DNA of 64,000 nucleotides from CAHJXF01 sp038225855 (GTDB taxonomy: Bacteria; Pseudomonadota; Gammaproteobacteria; Burkholderiales; Burkholderiaceae_D), in the NCBI GenBank assembly GCA_038225855.1, contig JBBRQU010000013.1, forward strand, positions 1 to 64,000, given 5' to 3'. A program made the translations under genes and the position numbers. Positions 8,519 through 17,313 of the stretch are shown in pieces. Within the stretch, counting starts at the first letter, position 1. Each line of letters starts with the position of its first letter. The notes beneath the pieces were generated by a model. That model did not search any database and was not told the DNA's origin. It saw nothing but the letters and a program-made list of their open reading frames with translations.

Positions 8519-9960
8519 GAGCGTGTCGTCACCGGGTTCGATGGCATCTTGACGCGATCGTGTTTGACGAGGGACTCGAAGCGTTCGAAGTAATCCGGGA
8601 ACGTCTTCGCGACGCAGTCCGGATCGTTGATGCGAACCGGAACGCCGAGAAAGATCGCGAGCGAAAAGCACATCGCGATGCGATGGTCGTCGTAGGTGTC
8701 GACCGCGATCGGCGCTTCGATCCGCGCCTGCGACGACGGCTGCGACGGCGCCTGCGACGGCGTGACCCGCAACCAGTCGTCGCCGCTCTCGATTACGGCG
8801 CCGAACTTTTTCAACTCCTTCGCCATCGCTTCGATGCGATCGGTTTCCTTCACGCGCCAACTGCCGATGTTGCGCAAGGTCGTCGGTCCGTTGCCGAACA
8901 GCGCGAGCACCGCGACGGTCATCGCGGCGTCAGGGATATCGTTGAAGTCCGCATCGATCGCGCGCAGGCGAAAGCCCGACGCGAAGCCGGGCGATCGCAC
9001 CTCGGTTGCGTCGTCGCTTCGTGCGACTTCGGCGCCCATGGCGATCAACACGTCGACGAAGCGTGCATCGCCTTGCAGGCTGTGGCGGCCGATTCCTTCG
9101 ACGCGAACCGGCCCGCCTCCAAGGAGGCCCGCGGCGAGCAGATACGAGGCCGACGACGCATCGCCTTCGACGGCGACAAGACCCGGACTCGCATAGCGCG
9201 CGCCTTTCGCGACCACGAAGCGATTGGCCCGCTCTTCATCGACGATCACGCCGAAGCGCCTCATCAACGCGATCGTCAGATCGATATAGGGGCGCGAGAC
9301 CAGCTCGCCTTCGACCTCGATGCAGAAGTCCGCGTCATGGGCGAGCGACGGCGCGGCTTGCAGCAGGCCGGTGAGGAACTGGCTCGATGTGCTGCCGCGT
9401 ACACGAAGGGTTCGCGCGCCTGCAGTGTCATCGCTTGCTGCGGGCGGCATCAGTAGCGCGGGCGCGATGCGCAACGGCGGATAGCCCTCGATGGCTTCGT
9501 ATTCGATGTGCGCGCCGACCGCCGCCAACGCATCGACGAGATCGCCGATCGGGCGCTCATGCATGCGCGCGATGCCCGACAGACGATAGCGTCCTTGCGC
9601 GAACGCGAGCACGGCCGTCAAAGTGCGGATCGACAGCCCCGAGTTGCCCACGAATAGATCGGCCTCGCGCCGGGGAAAGGTGGAAGCGCCATCGATGGAG
9701 ACGATCACGCCGGTTTCGGCATCGCTCTCTCGTATCGGAACGCCGAGAGTACGCAAGGCATCGATCATCACGGCCGTGTCGTCGGAGCGCAGCAACCCCG
9801 ACAGTTGCGTGCTTCCTTCGGCCAGCGCGGCGAGCAGCAGCACGCGATTGGAAATGCTCTTCGACCCCGGTACGCGCACACGCCCTCGCGCGCTGGCCGC
9901 GGGCGCGAGGTCGATGAATGAACGACGCGCGGAACGATGCGCGGAACGAGGCCCGCTCAC
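8515..9960 (-). CDS. aroA: 3-phosphoshikimate 1-carboxyvinyltransferase (EPSP synthase)
   Basis: Joins shikimate 3-phosphate and phosphoenolpyruvate in the sixth step of the chorismate pathway. The N-terminal PGSKSISNR motif, the LFVGNSGLSIRTLTAVLAF region and the C-terminal DDHRIAMCFSLA motif are visible. The length of 481 is slightly above the usual 430-445 because of a basic N-terminal extension. The start is a GTG at 9960 that overlaps the upstream DUF2127 stop as GTGA; no ATG is available before the conserved N-terminus. It overlaps cmk at its 3' end, so the three genes are probably one operon. Confidence 0.95.
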   Translation of the reverse strand: MSGPRSAHRSARRSFIDLAPAASARGRVRVPGSKSISNRVLLLAALAEGSTQLSGLLRSDDTAVMIDALRTLGVPIRESDAETGVIVSIDGASTFPRREADLFVGNSGLSIRTLTAVLAFAQGRYRLSGIARMHERPIGDLVDALAAVGAHIEYEAIEGYPPLRIAPALLMPPAASDDTAGARTLRVRGSTSSQFLTGLLQAAPSLAHDADFCIEVEGELVSRPYIDLTIALMRRFGVIVDEERANRFVVAKGARYASPGLVAVEGDASSASYLLAAGLLGGGPVRVEGIGRHSLQGDARFVDVLIAMGAEVARSDDATEVRSPGFASGFRLRAIDADFNDIPDAAMTVAVLALFGNGPTTLRNIGSWRVKETDRIEAMAKELKKFGAVIESGDDWLRVTPSQAPSQPSSQARIEAPIAVDTYDDHRIAMCFSLAIFLGVPVRINDPDCVAKTFPDYFERFESLVKHDRVKMPSNPVTTRS

Positions 9961-10499
9961 GCGCTCACCTGATGACGCGTGCGATTAAGCCAAAGCAGAA
10001 TGATGATGAGCACGTTGATCAAGAACAGCCCGACGCTGATCGATGTGAAGTGCCGAAAGATCTCGACGATTTCGAGCGGCAGGTAGAGGGCCGCGCTCGC
10101 GATGCCGAGCAGCCATCCCCAGCGTTTCTGGAACCACAGACCATAGGCTTCGACGAAGCGCAGCACCGCATAGGCGAGCGCGCCGGCGGCGATCAGCACC
10201 AGCCGCGTATCGGTCAGGTGGTCGGCGGCCTGCATGAAGATGCGCGACGTGTGCCCCGCCGGATCGAGATGGAAATGATCGACGATCAAGTCGATCGCAT
10301 GGTCCACATCGGTGTGCAGCAGTTTGACTGCGATGCCGGCGGCCAGCACCACGAGGGCGCCCTTGACGGCTTCCCACACGGCGATGACCCGCAGACTCGC
10401 ACGACCCGCGGCGCCGGGCTGCACGTCGATTGCGGTCACCGGCGGCTCGACCGCCAATGCTCGATCGGGCTGGCGCACTGGATGAGAAGAAGAAGACAT
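9957..10499 (-). CDS. DUF2127 family membrane protein
   Basis: A 180-residue protein with about four hydrophobic segments: LRVIAVWEAVKGALVVLAAG, a middle Leu/Ala-rich helix, WGWLLGIASAALYLPLEIVE, and the C-terminal VGLFLINVLIIILLWL. This pattern matches my memory of DUF2127 proteins, whose function is unknown. I start at MSSSSHPVRQ, which leaves a divergent gap of about 90 bases to the patatin gene; the longer upstream frame is Arg-rich and unlikely. Its stop overlaps the aroA GTG. Confidence 0.7.
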   Translation of the reverse strand: MSSSSHPVRQPDRALAVEPPVTAIDVQPGAAGRASLRVIAVWEAVKGALVVLAAGIAVKLLHTDVDHAIDLIVDHFHLDPAGHTSRIFMQAADHLTDTRLVLIAAGALAYAVLRFVEAYGLWFQKRWGWLLGIASAALYLPLEIVEIFRHFTSISVGLFLINVLIIILLWLNRTRHQVSA

Positions 10500-10590
10500 A
10501 GCGAGGGATGACGAGTCCGCAGCGCGCCATGGTACCGGAGCATAATCGCCAGCTTTTGTTGAATCGTCGCTGCGCCAACGGACCGCCGCC

Positions 10591-11931
10591 ATGCCTTCGC
10601 CTCTTTCCCGCAAGCTCGCGCTCGACAACGAGAAGGTCGTCCTCGTCCTTCAGGGCGGCGGCGCGCTCGGCGCCTATCAGGCCGGCGTGCTTGAAGAACT
10701 GATGGCGATCGACGCCGAACCGACCTGGGTCGCGGGCGTGTCGATCGGCGCGATCAACGCCGCATTGATCGCGGGCAACGCACCCGAGCATCGTCTCGAC
10801 AGGCTGCGTGAATTCTGGGAACTGGTGTCATCGGGCCCGGCGCGCGCCGTACCGATCTTCGACGCTCAGCGCAGCGTGTTCAATCAATGGAGCGCGGCGT
10901 GGGCGGCGACCTTCGGCGTTCCCGGCTTCTACCGACCGCGCGTGCCGCCCGCGATGCTGCAACCCGATGGCACGCCCGGCGCGCTGAGCGTCTATGACAC
11001 CAACGATCTGCGATCGACGCTCGAACGCCTGGTCGACTTCGATCGCATCAACGCGAAGACCATGCGGCTGTCGGTGGGTGCGGTCAACGTCGCGACCGGC
11101 AACTCGAAGTGGTTCGACAACTTCGATCCGAAGATCAAGATCGGTCCCGAACACATCATGGCGTCGGGCGCATTGCCGCCCGCGTTCGCGCCGGTGGTGA
11201 TCGCCGAGCAGGCGTATTGGGACGGCGGCATCCTCTCGAACACGCCGTTGCAATACGTGCTCGACGAGCGCGACGACGAGAAGCTGCTGGTGGTGCAGGT
11301 CGACCTGTTTCCCGCGCGAGGTCAGGTGCCGGTCAATCTCACCGCGGTCTTGCAGCGGCAGAAGGACATCATGTACTCGAGCCGTTCGCGTTTCACGACC
11401 GAGAAGATCGCCGAGATGCAGCGCCTGCGCGGCGCGATGCGACGCCTCATCCACAGGCTTCCCGAAGAGTTGCGCGACGACCCCCATCTGCGCGCGCTCG
11501 ATGCTTCGCTGCACACGCAGCGTGTCGACATCGTCCATCTGATCTATCGGCAAAGCACGTTCGAGAGCGATTCGAAGGACTACGAATTCTCGCGGCCCTC
11601 GATGCTCGAGCATTGGACGACCGGTGTCGCGGACATGCGCCGCACGCATGAGCATCTCGACTGGTTGCAGCCCTCGAACCTCGACAGCGACGTGACGGTC
11701 TACGACCTCGCGCAGGGCTTCGACGCTGCGCCGGGAGCGACCGCCCCGCCCGATCGCGAAGAAAAGATTGCTATGGCCAAAGCGTCGAAAACCCTGGTGG
11801 GAAAACCTGCTGTGCGCAAAGCGCGGTCAACGCGCGCGCCTGCGACGGCAACACCGAAGGCCACGCCGGATCGTGCGAGGCCGGCGCTCAAGCAAGCGAG
11901 TTCTCGCAAATCGGGAAAGCGCGCACGATGA
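10591..11931 (+). CDS. Patatin-like phospholipase with basic C-terminal tail
   Basis: A 446-residue Ser-Asp dyad lipid hydrolase. The oxyanion loop GGGALG is at residues 22-27, the nucleophile elbow GVSIG puts Ser51 as nucleophile, and the DGG motif gives Asp211. A helical domain of the kind often found on bacterial patatins near polyhydroxybutyrate genes follows (DUF3734-like, from memory). The last 60 or so residues are Lys/Arg/Ala/Pro-rich and histone H1-like, with no counterpart in the catalytic fold. The stop overlaps the acetoacetate decarboxylase start as ATGA. Together with the next two genes this suggests a role at PHB granules or in lipid turnover; that is inference. Confidence 0.88.
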   Translation: MPSPLSRKLALDNEKVVLVLQGGGALGAYQAGVLEELMAIDAEPTWVAGVSIGAINAALIAGNAPEHRLDRLREFWELVSSGPARAVPIFDAQRSVFNQWSAAWAATFGVPGFYRPRVPPAMLQPDGTPGALSVYDTNDLRSTLERLVDFDRINAKTMRLSVGAVNVATGNSKWFDNFDPKIKIGPEHIMASGALPPAFAPVVIAEQAYWDGGILSNTPLQYVLDERDDEKLLVVQVDLFPARGQVPVNLTAVLQRQKDIMYSSRSRFTTEKIAEMQRLRGAMRRLIHRLPEELRDDPHLRALDASLHTQRVDIVHLIYRQSTFESDSKDYEFSRPSMLEHWTTGVADMRRTHEHLDWLQPSNLDSDVTVYDLAQGFDAAPGATAPPDREEKIAMAKASKTLVGKPAVRKARSTRAPATATPKATPDRARPALKQASSRKSGKRAR

Positions 11932-12713
11932 AAATCTCCGACGTGCTTGCCAACGCGTTCGCGATGCCGCTGACCAGCCCCGCCTTTCCGCGCGGGCCTT
12001 ATCGTTTTTCGCGGCGCGAGTTTCTCGTCATCACCTATCGCACCGATCCCGACGCGCTCGCGGCGGTCGTGCCCGAGCCGCTGTTCTTCGACGAGCCCAT
12101 CGTCAAGTACGAATTCATCCGCATGCCCGACTCGACCGGCTTTGGCGACTACACCGAGTCAGGCCAGGTGATTCCGGTGCGCTTCGAGGGCAAGGACGGC
12201 GTGCAGCAGGGCAACTACACGCATGCGATGTATCTCAACGATCACCCGCCGATCGCCGGCGGCCGCGAGCTGTGGGGCTTTCCCAAGAAGCTCGCCTCGC
12301 CGGTGTTCGACGTCGAGATCGACACGCTGGTCGGCACGCTCGACTACGGCAAGCTGCGCGTCGCCAAGGCGACGATGGGCTTCAAGCATCGCACCGTCGA
12401 TACCGCCGCAGTGCTGAAGTCGCTCGCGGCGCCCAACTTCCTGCTCAAGATCATTCCGCACGTCGACGGCACGACCCGCATCTGCGAACTGGTGCGCTAC
12501 TACACGACCGACGTCGTGGTTCACGGCGCCTGGACCGCCCCGGCGTCGCTCGAACTCCATCCGCATGCGCTTGCGCCGGTGGCGGATCTTCCTGTGCTGA
12601 AGGTCATGTCGGCCATTCACTTCATCGCCGACCTGACGCTCGCTCTCGGCGAGGTGGTGCACGACTATCTCGCTTCGCCTTCTTCCTCTTCTTCCTCCCA
12701 AAAAAAGGAATGA
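11928..12713 (+). CDS. adc: Acetoacetate decarboxylase
   Basis: Decarboxylates acetoacetate to acetone through a Schiff base on lysine. The active-site motif ELWGFPKK is intact, with Lys120 and Lys121 matching the known Lys115/Lys116 pair of the clostridial enzyme. The 261-residue length is normal. The gene lies directly between a patatin gene (4-base overlap) and 3-hydroxybutyrate dehydrogenase (end to start 2 bases). This fits a ketone-body/PHB degradation operon: 3-hydroxybutyrate to acetoacetate to acetone. The extreme C-terminus is a Ser-rich run. Confidence 0.92.
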   Translation: MKISDVLANAFAMPLTSPAFPRGPYRFSRREFLVITYRTDPDALAAVVPEPLFFDEPIVKYEFIRMPDSTGFGDYTESGQVIPVRFEGKDGVQQGNYTHAMYLNDHPPIAGGRELWGFPKKLASPVFDVEIDTLVGTLDYGKLRVAKATMGFKHRTVDTAAVLKSLAAPNFLLKIIPHVDGTTRICELVRYYTTDVVVHGAWTAPASLELHPHALAPVADLPVLKVMSAIHFIADLTLALGEVVHDYLASPSSSSSSQKKE

Positions 12714-12715
12714 CC

Positions 12716-13498
12716 ATGCGTTTGAAAGACAAGGTGGCCTTCGTCACCGGCGCCGCGAGCGGCATCGGCAAGGAAATCGCGGACACGTTCGCGCGCGAGG
12801 GCGCGGCGGTCGCGATCGCGGACATGAACCAGGAGGCGGCCATGGCGGCTGCGGCCGACATCGTGAAGAACGGCGGCAAGGCGATCGGCCTCGCGTGCGA
12901 CGTGACCGACGAGGCGCAGGTCGATGCCGCGGTCGAAGAAACCGTCAAGCAGCTCGGCGGCGTCGACATCCTGGTGTCCAACGCCGGCATCCAGATCGTT
13001 CATCCGATCGAGGAGTTCCCCTTTGCCGAATGGAAGAAGATGCTCGCGATCCATCTCGACGGCGCCTTCCTCACGACGCGCGCGTGCATCAAGCACATGG
13101 TTGCGTCGGGCAAGGGCGGCAGCATCATCTACATGGGCTCGGTGCATTCGAAGGAAGCGTCGGTATTGAAGGCGCCCTACGTCACCGCCAAGCACGGACT
13201 GATCGGGCTCGCCAAGACGATCGCCAAAGAAGGCGCCGCACACAACGTGCGCGCCAACGTGATCTGCCCGGGCTTCGTGCGCACGCCGCTGGTCGACAAG
13301 CAGATCCCCGAGCAGGCCAAGACGCTCGGCATCAGCGAAGACGAAGTGATCAGGAACGTGATGCTCAAAGACACCGTCGACAAGCAGTTCACGACCGTGG
13401 CCGACGTGGCCGAGGTCGCGCTCTTGTTCGCGGCATTCCCGAGCAATGCGTTGACGGGGCAATCGCTGGTCGTCAGTCATGGGTGGTTCATGCAGTGA
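12716..13498 (+). CDS. bdhA: 3-hydroxybutyrate dehydrogenase
   Basis: A 260-residue short-chain dehydrogenase that interconverts 3-hydroxybutyrate and acetoacetate with NAD(H). The cofactor motif TGAASGIG, the active-site Ser in YMGSVHS, and Tyr/Lys in YVTAKHG are all present. The C-terminal segments (FVRTPLVDKQIPEQA, the LFAAFPSNALTGQSLVVSHG region) are typical of bacterial 3HBDH rather than of a generic SDR. I chose the second of two close ATGs (12710 and 12716) because AAGGA ends six bases before it. The stop overlaps the GTG of the next gene. Confidence 0.92.
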   Translation: MRLKDKVAFVTGAASGIGKEIADTFAREGAAVAIADMNQEAAMAAAADIVKNGGKAIGLACDVTDEAQVDAAVEETVKQLGGVDILVSNAGIQIVHPIEEFPFAEWKKMLAIHLDGAFLTTRACIKHMVASGKGGSIIYMGSVHSKEASVLKAPYVTAKHGLIGLAKTIAKEGAAHNVRANVICPGFVRTPLVDKQIPEQAKTLGISEDEVIRNVMLKDTVDKQFTTVADVAEVALLFAAFPSNALTGQSLVVSHGWFMQ

Positions 13499-13902
13499 TA
13501 GTCCCGGGTACCGCGGCCGGCCGCGGGAAACGCATCGGGCTGGTGATCGTCTTTCTCTGGTTCTTCATCGGCGGCATTGCGCATTTCGTCGCGACCGACG
13601 CGGAGATGAAGATCGTTCCGCCGTACATCCCCTGGCCGCGCGCCGCGGTATGGATCAGCGGCGTGTTCGAGCTGCTCGGTGCGGCCGGCCTGCCATGGCG
13701 GCCATCGCGACGCATCGCCGGTCTCTTGCTGTTCGCGGTGACCGTCGCCGTCACGCCGGTGCATATCGACATGCTGCAACGGGCCGATCAGTTCGATGTT
13801 CCGTATTGGGCGCTGGTCCTGCGTCTGCCCTTGCAAGTCGCGCTGCTCGCGCTGATCGTGTGGAGCACCACCCCGGGCGGGCGCCGGGGTGAGCCGGCGT
13901 GA
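13495..13902 (+). CDS. DoxX-like small membrane protein
   Basis: A 135-residue protein with four hydrophobic segments, the first being IGLVIVFLWFFIGGIAHFV and the last LPLQVALLALIVWS. The pattern with PWPRAAVWISGVFELLGAAG is characteristic of DoxX/MauE-like small membrane proteins. Their role is poorly known; some relate to quinone or thiol redox. The start is a GTG overlapping the bdhA stop (GTGA), indicating coupled translation as the last gene of the patatin-adc-bdhA operon. It ends two bases from the convergent tyrA. Confidence 0.78.
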   Translation: MIVPGTAAGRGKRIGLVIVFLWFFIGGIAHFVATDAEMKIVPPYIPWPRAAVWISGVFELLGAAGLPWRPSRRIAGLLLFAVTVAVTPVHIDMLQRADQFDVPYWALVLRLPLQVALLALIVWSTTPGGRRGEPA

Positions 13903-13904
13903 CG

Positions 13905-14768
13905 TTAGCGATGCTCCTCCCAATCGCGGCGTGCCGCGCTCGCTTTGGCGAACATCGCTTCGAGCGCATCGCGATCGCCGGCCGCGATCCAAGCACGCAG
14001 GGCATCGAGACGCGCACGATAGCCATCGAGGTCGTCGAGCAGGGCATCGCGGTTCGCGATCGCGATGTCGCGCCACATTTCGGGGCTGCTCGCTGCGATG
14101 CGCGTGAAGTCGCGAAAGCCGCCGCCAGCGAGCGCGAACTTGAGCTCGGCATCGGGTGCGTCCGCGATCTGCGCGACCAGCGCATACGCGAGCAGATGCG
14201 GCAGATGACTGACCGCCGAGAGCACCTGATCGTGCGCCTCGGCGCGCAGCACCTCGACGCGCGCGCCGCATGCGATCCACGCATCGCGCACACGCGCCAC
14301 GACTTCAGCGTCGTTCTCGACGAGCGGCGTCAACAGGACGCACTTGCCGACGAAGAGTTCGGCCAGCGCCGCATCGGGCCCATGCACTTCGCGGCCCGCG
14401 ATCGGATGTCCCGGCACGAAGCGCGCGATGCGTTCGCCGAGCGCGCCGCGCGCCGCCGCGATCACGTCGCGCTTGGTGCTGCCGACATCGGTGACGATCG
14501 CATCGCGTTCGAGCGCAGGCGCAATCGTCCGGAGAATGTTTTCGGTCTGCGCAACGGGCGCTGCAATGACGATCAGGTCGCATCCCGTGACCGCGTCGCG
14601 AGCGTCCTCTGCGATCGCATCGACGATGCCGAGTCGACGCGCCTTTTCGGCTGTCGCTCGATCGCGATCGAATCCGACGATGTCGTGCGCGAGACTCGCG
14701 CGTCTCAAGGCGAGCGCGAACGAGCCGCCGACGAGTCCGCAGCCGATGATCGCTACGCGCGCGAACAT
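13905..14768 (-). CDS. tyrA: Prephenate dehydrogenase
   Basis: Oxidatively decarboxylates prephenate to 4-hydroxyphenylpyruvate in tyrosine synthesis. The Rossmann motif GCGLVGG is near the N-terminus and the substrate-binding PGHPIAGREVHGPDAA segment follows. There is no fused chorismate mutase; that activity is in the nearby pheA. A GTG at 14798 would add ten residues; I prefer the ATG because MFARVAIIGCG is the usual N-terminus of this family. It follows hisC on the same strand, in the aromatic amino acid cluster serC-pheA-hisC-tyrA. Confidence 0.93.
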   Translation of the reverse strand: MFARVAIIGCGLVGGSFALALRRASLAHDIVGFDRDRATAEKARRLGIVDAIAEDARDAVTGCDLIVIAAPVAQTENILRTIAPALERDAIVTDVGSTKRDVIAAARGALGERIARFVPGHPIAGREVHGPDAALAELFVGKCVLLTPLVENDAEVVARVRDAWIACGARVEVLRAEAHDQVLSAVSHLPHLLAYALVAQIADAPDAELKFALAGGGFRDFTRIAASSPEMWRDIAIANRDALLDDLDGYRARLDALRAWIAAGDRDALEAMFAKASAARRDWEEHR

Positions 14769-14826
14769 GGTTTGTGTGGGTGGCGCGTCGTGACTCACCG
14801 CGCGCCGTGCATGCGGCTAGCCAGCC

Positions 14827-16017
14827 TCACGCAACCGCGCGTGCGGTCGCGCGCGTGGCCGCGTCTTTCGAAGTACTCGGCTCCATCGCAGCGGGCAAGG
14901 CCGCGAGGAAGGCTTCGTTCTCGCTCTTTGTCCCGATCGATACACGCAGCCATTGCGGCAGTCCGTAATTGGCGACCGGACGCACGATCACGCCGCGCTT
15001 CAACAATGCGAGATTGACGCGGGCGCCCGCGTCGTTGTCGTCGCCGGCCTTGAAGAGAATGAAGGTGCCGTACGACGGAATGTATTCGATGCCGGCCGCG
15101 TCGAAGGCCGCGGCGAGTTGCACGAGACCGGCGCGATTGAGCGCGTAGCTCGCGTCGAGAAACGCCTGATCGCCGAGCGCCGCGATCGCCGCGGCCTGCG
15201 CGAGCGCATTGACGTTGAAGGCCGCGCGCACGCGATTCATCAGGTCGGTCAGCGCGGGCTGCGCGACGCCGTAACCGATGCGCAGGCCCGCCAGCCCATA
15301 CGCCTTGCTGAAGGTGCGCGAGACCAGCAGATTCGCAAAGCGCCGCACCCACTGCGTCGAATCAAAGCGCGACGCGGGCTCGAGATATTCGCTATAGGCC
15401 TCGTCGAGGACGACCACGGTTTCGGCAGGCACGGCGGCGAGAAAGGCCTCGATGCGTTGCGGCTCGAGGAAGGTGCCGGTGGGGTTGCTCGGGTTCGCGA
15501 TGTAGACCAGTTGGGCCGGACCTTCGCCGCCTTGCCCTTTGGCTGCGGCGAGCATCGCATCGAGATCGTGGCCGAATCCATCGGCCGCGGGTACGACGGT
15601 TGCCTTCGCGCCGATCTTCTGGGTCGCGAGCGCGTACACGACGAAGCCGTATTGCGAATACACGACGCGGCCCGCATTGCCCGAGAACGTCAGCGCGGCC
15701 GTGATCAGGATGTCGCTCGATCCCGAGCCGAGCACGATCCACGCGGGATCGACCGCCAGCTTCTTCGAGAGCGCCTGCTTCAAGTCGAATCCGTTGTCGT
15801 CGGGATAGCGGCCGATCTCAGCCATCGCGGCGGACATCGCGCGCTGTGCGCTCGCGGGGACGCCGAGCGGGTTCTCGTTGGATGCGAGCTTGACGATCTT
15901 CGCGGGGTCGAGCCCGAACTCGCGCGCGACTTCCTCGATCGGCTTACCGCCGATGTAGGGCGCGATCGAGCGGATGTAGTCGGGGACGTGAAGCGGCGCG
16001 GTGGACGAGGTCGTCAT
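14827..16017 (-). CDS. hisC: Histidinol-phosphate aminotransferase
   Basis: A PLP-dependent class I/II aminotransferase of 396 residues. In this operon position it probably serves phenylalanine and tyrosine transamination as well as, or instead of, histidine synthesis. The KLASNENPLG substrate loop and the PLP-lysine motif SRTFSKAYGLAGLRIGYG are present. A GTG four codons upstream (16029) is an alternative start. It lies between pheA and tyrA. A second hisC would be expected in the histidine operon elsewhere in the genome; that cannot be tested here. Confidence 0.93.
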   Translation of the reverse strand: MTTSSTAPLHVPDYIRSIAPYIGGKPIEEVAREFGLDPAKIVKLASNENPLGVPASAQRAMSAAMAEIGRYPDDNGFDLKQALSKKLAVDPAWIVLGSGSSDILITAALTFSGNAGRVVYSQYGFVVYALATQKIGAKATVVPAADGFGHDLDAMLAAAKGQGGEGPAQLVYIANPSNPTGTFLEPQRIEAFLAAVPAETVVVLDEAYSEYLEPASRFDSTQWVRRFANLLVSRTFSKAYGLAGLRIGYGVAQPALTDLMNRVRAAFNVNALAQAAAIAALGDQAFLDASYALNRAGLVQLAAAFDAAGIEYIPSYGTFILFKAGDDNDAGARVNLALLKRGVIVRPVANYGLPQWLRVSIGTKSENEAFLAALPAAMEPSTSKDAATRATARAVA

Positions 16018-16062
16018 GAGTGGGCTCACAGTGTGAAAGGAACGACGCCGCGGGCTTCGCGC

Positions 16063-17178
16063 TCAGGCCAGCGGATACGAACCGAGGACTTTGAAGAAGC
16101 CGGCTTGGGCTTTCAATTCACCCAGGGCCGCGGCCACGTCGGCATCGGTCTCGTGACCTTCGACGTCGATATAGAAGTGATAGACCCACACCCCGGTGCG
16201 CGCGGGGCGCGACTCGAAGCGCGTCATCGAAACGCCGTGGCGCGCCAGCGGCTCGAGCGCTTCGTACACCGCACCCGACTTGTTGGCGACCGAGAACACG
16301 ATCGACGTCTGGTCGCGGCCCGACGGGGTCGTGGCGATCGAACCGATGACGGCGAAGCGCGTGGTGTTGCGCGCGAGATCCTGAATGTGCGACGCCACCG
16401 CCGCCAGTCCGTAGCGCTCGATCGCCAGGTCGCCCGCGATCGCGGCGATGCTCGCGTCCTCGGACGCCATCTTCGCAGCCAGGCCGTTGCTTGCGACCGG
16501 AACGCGTTCGATGTCCGGATAGTGACGATCCAGCCACTGCATGCATTGCGCGAGCGCTTGCGGATGCGCGCAGATGCGCGTGATTGCGCCATCCCGCGCG
16601 CGACCGTCGTCGGCCGTCATGGCGCCGCTCCTGGTGAGCAGATGGTGATCGATCGCCAGAGCGACTTCGCCGCAAATACGCAGCGGCGAATTGAGCAACA
16701 GGTCGAGACTGCGATTGACCGTTCCTTCGGTCGAGTTCTCGATCGGGATCACGCCGAAGTCAGACGACGTCGCCTCGACCTCGCGAAAGATTTCATCGAT
16801 GGTCGCGCACGGCCTGCGCTCGACCGAGCGGCCGAACTGCAGGATCACCGCGTGCTCGCTGTAGGTACCCTCGGGGCCGAGATACGCGACGACAGCGGGA
16901 CGTTCGAGCGCGCGACACGCCGACATGATCTCGCGATAGATGGTCGCGATGGCTTCGTCGGGCAGCGGTCCCTCGTTCAATGTGCCCAGCCGGCGCACGA
17001 CCTGCGCTTCGCGCTCGGGGCGGAACACCTGCGCGTTCGCATCGGTCTCGCGCTTGAAATCTCCGACGCGCTGCGCGATGCGCGCGCGCTGGTTCAGCAG
17101 CGCGAGCATCCGTGCATCGAGCGCGTCGATCTCGTCGCGCAACGCCGCGAGCGTGTCGGGTCGGGAGGCGTCGTTCAT
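16063..17178 (-). CDS. pheA: Bifunctional chorismate mutase / prephenate dehydratase (P-protein)
   Basis: A 371-residue two-step enzyme from chorismate to phenylpyruvate. Residues 1 to about 90 form the AroQ-type mutase helix bundle (LRDEIDALDARMLALLNQRA). Next is the prephenate dehydratase domain (YLGPEGTYSEHA; IENSTEGTVNRSLDLL). The C-terminal ACT domain carries the ESRP motif (FESRPARTGVWVYHF) for phenylalanine feedback binding. The ATG at 17178 begins MNDASRPDTL; the longer upstream frame runs through a REP-like repeat and is not coding. Confidence 0.95.
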   Translation of the reverse strand: MNDASRPDTLAALRDEIDALDARMLALLNQRARIAQRVGDFKRETDANAQVFRPEREAQVVRRLGTLNEGPLPDEAIATIYREIMSACRALERPAVVAYLGPEGTYSEHAVILQFGRSVERRPCATIDEIFREVEATSSDFGVIPIENSTEGTVNRSLDLLLNSPLRICGEVALAIDHHLLTRSGAMTADDGRARDGAITRICAHPQALAQCMQWLDRHYPDIERVPVASNGLAAKMASEDASIAAIAGDLAIERYGLAAVASHIQDLARNTTRFAVIGSIATTPSGRDQTSIVFSVANKSGAVYEALEPLARHGVSMTRFESRPARTGVWVYHFYIDVEGHETDADVAAALGELKAQAGFFKVLGSYPLA

Positions 17179-17204
17179 CGCGATGGTCGTCCCTGCGGCC
17201 TTTA

Positions 17205-17279
17205 GTCCCCGCGAAAGCGGGGAAGGGACCCGGTGGCGTGCGCCGAAAGACGCTGGATTCCCGCAGTCGCGGGAACGAC
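17205..17279. repeat. REP-like inverted repeat pair between serC and pheA
   Basis: Two short palindromes in opposite orientation: gtccccgcgaaagcggggaa at about 17205 and ggattcccgcagtcgcggga at about 17255, separated by about 30 bases. The same core, CCCGC-loop-GCGGG next to GTC or ATCC, recurs in other gaps of the window. It is probably a chromosomal REP/BIME-like element, able to form hairpins in the serC-pheA transcript. Confidence 0.7.
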
Positions 17280-17313
17280 AGGCGCGGTGCAATAGTGGGC
17301 ACGCATTGGGTGA

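Noticed and set aside
8519..8860. N-terminal extension of cytidylate kinase into the aroA region
   Set aside because: The extra 114 residues are Arg-rich shadow sequence. The ATG overlapping the aroA stop gives a normal-length enzyme.
14953..17205. 750-codon open frame antisense to hisC and pheA
   Set aside because: It spans two well-identified genes and their gap; composition is that of a shadow frame.
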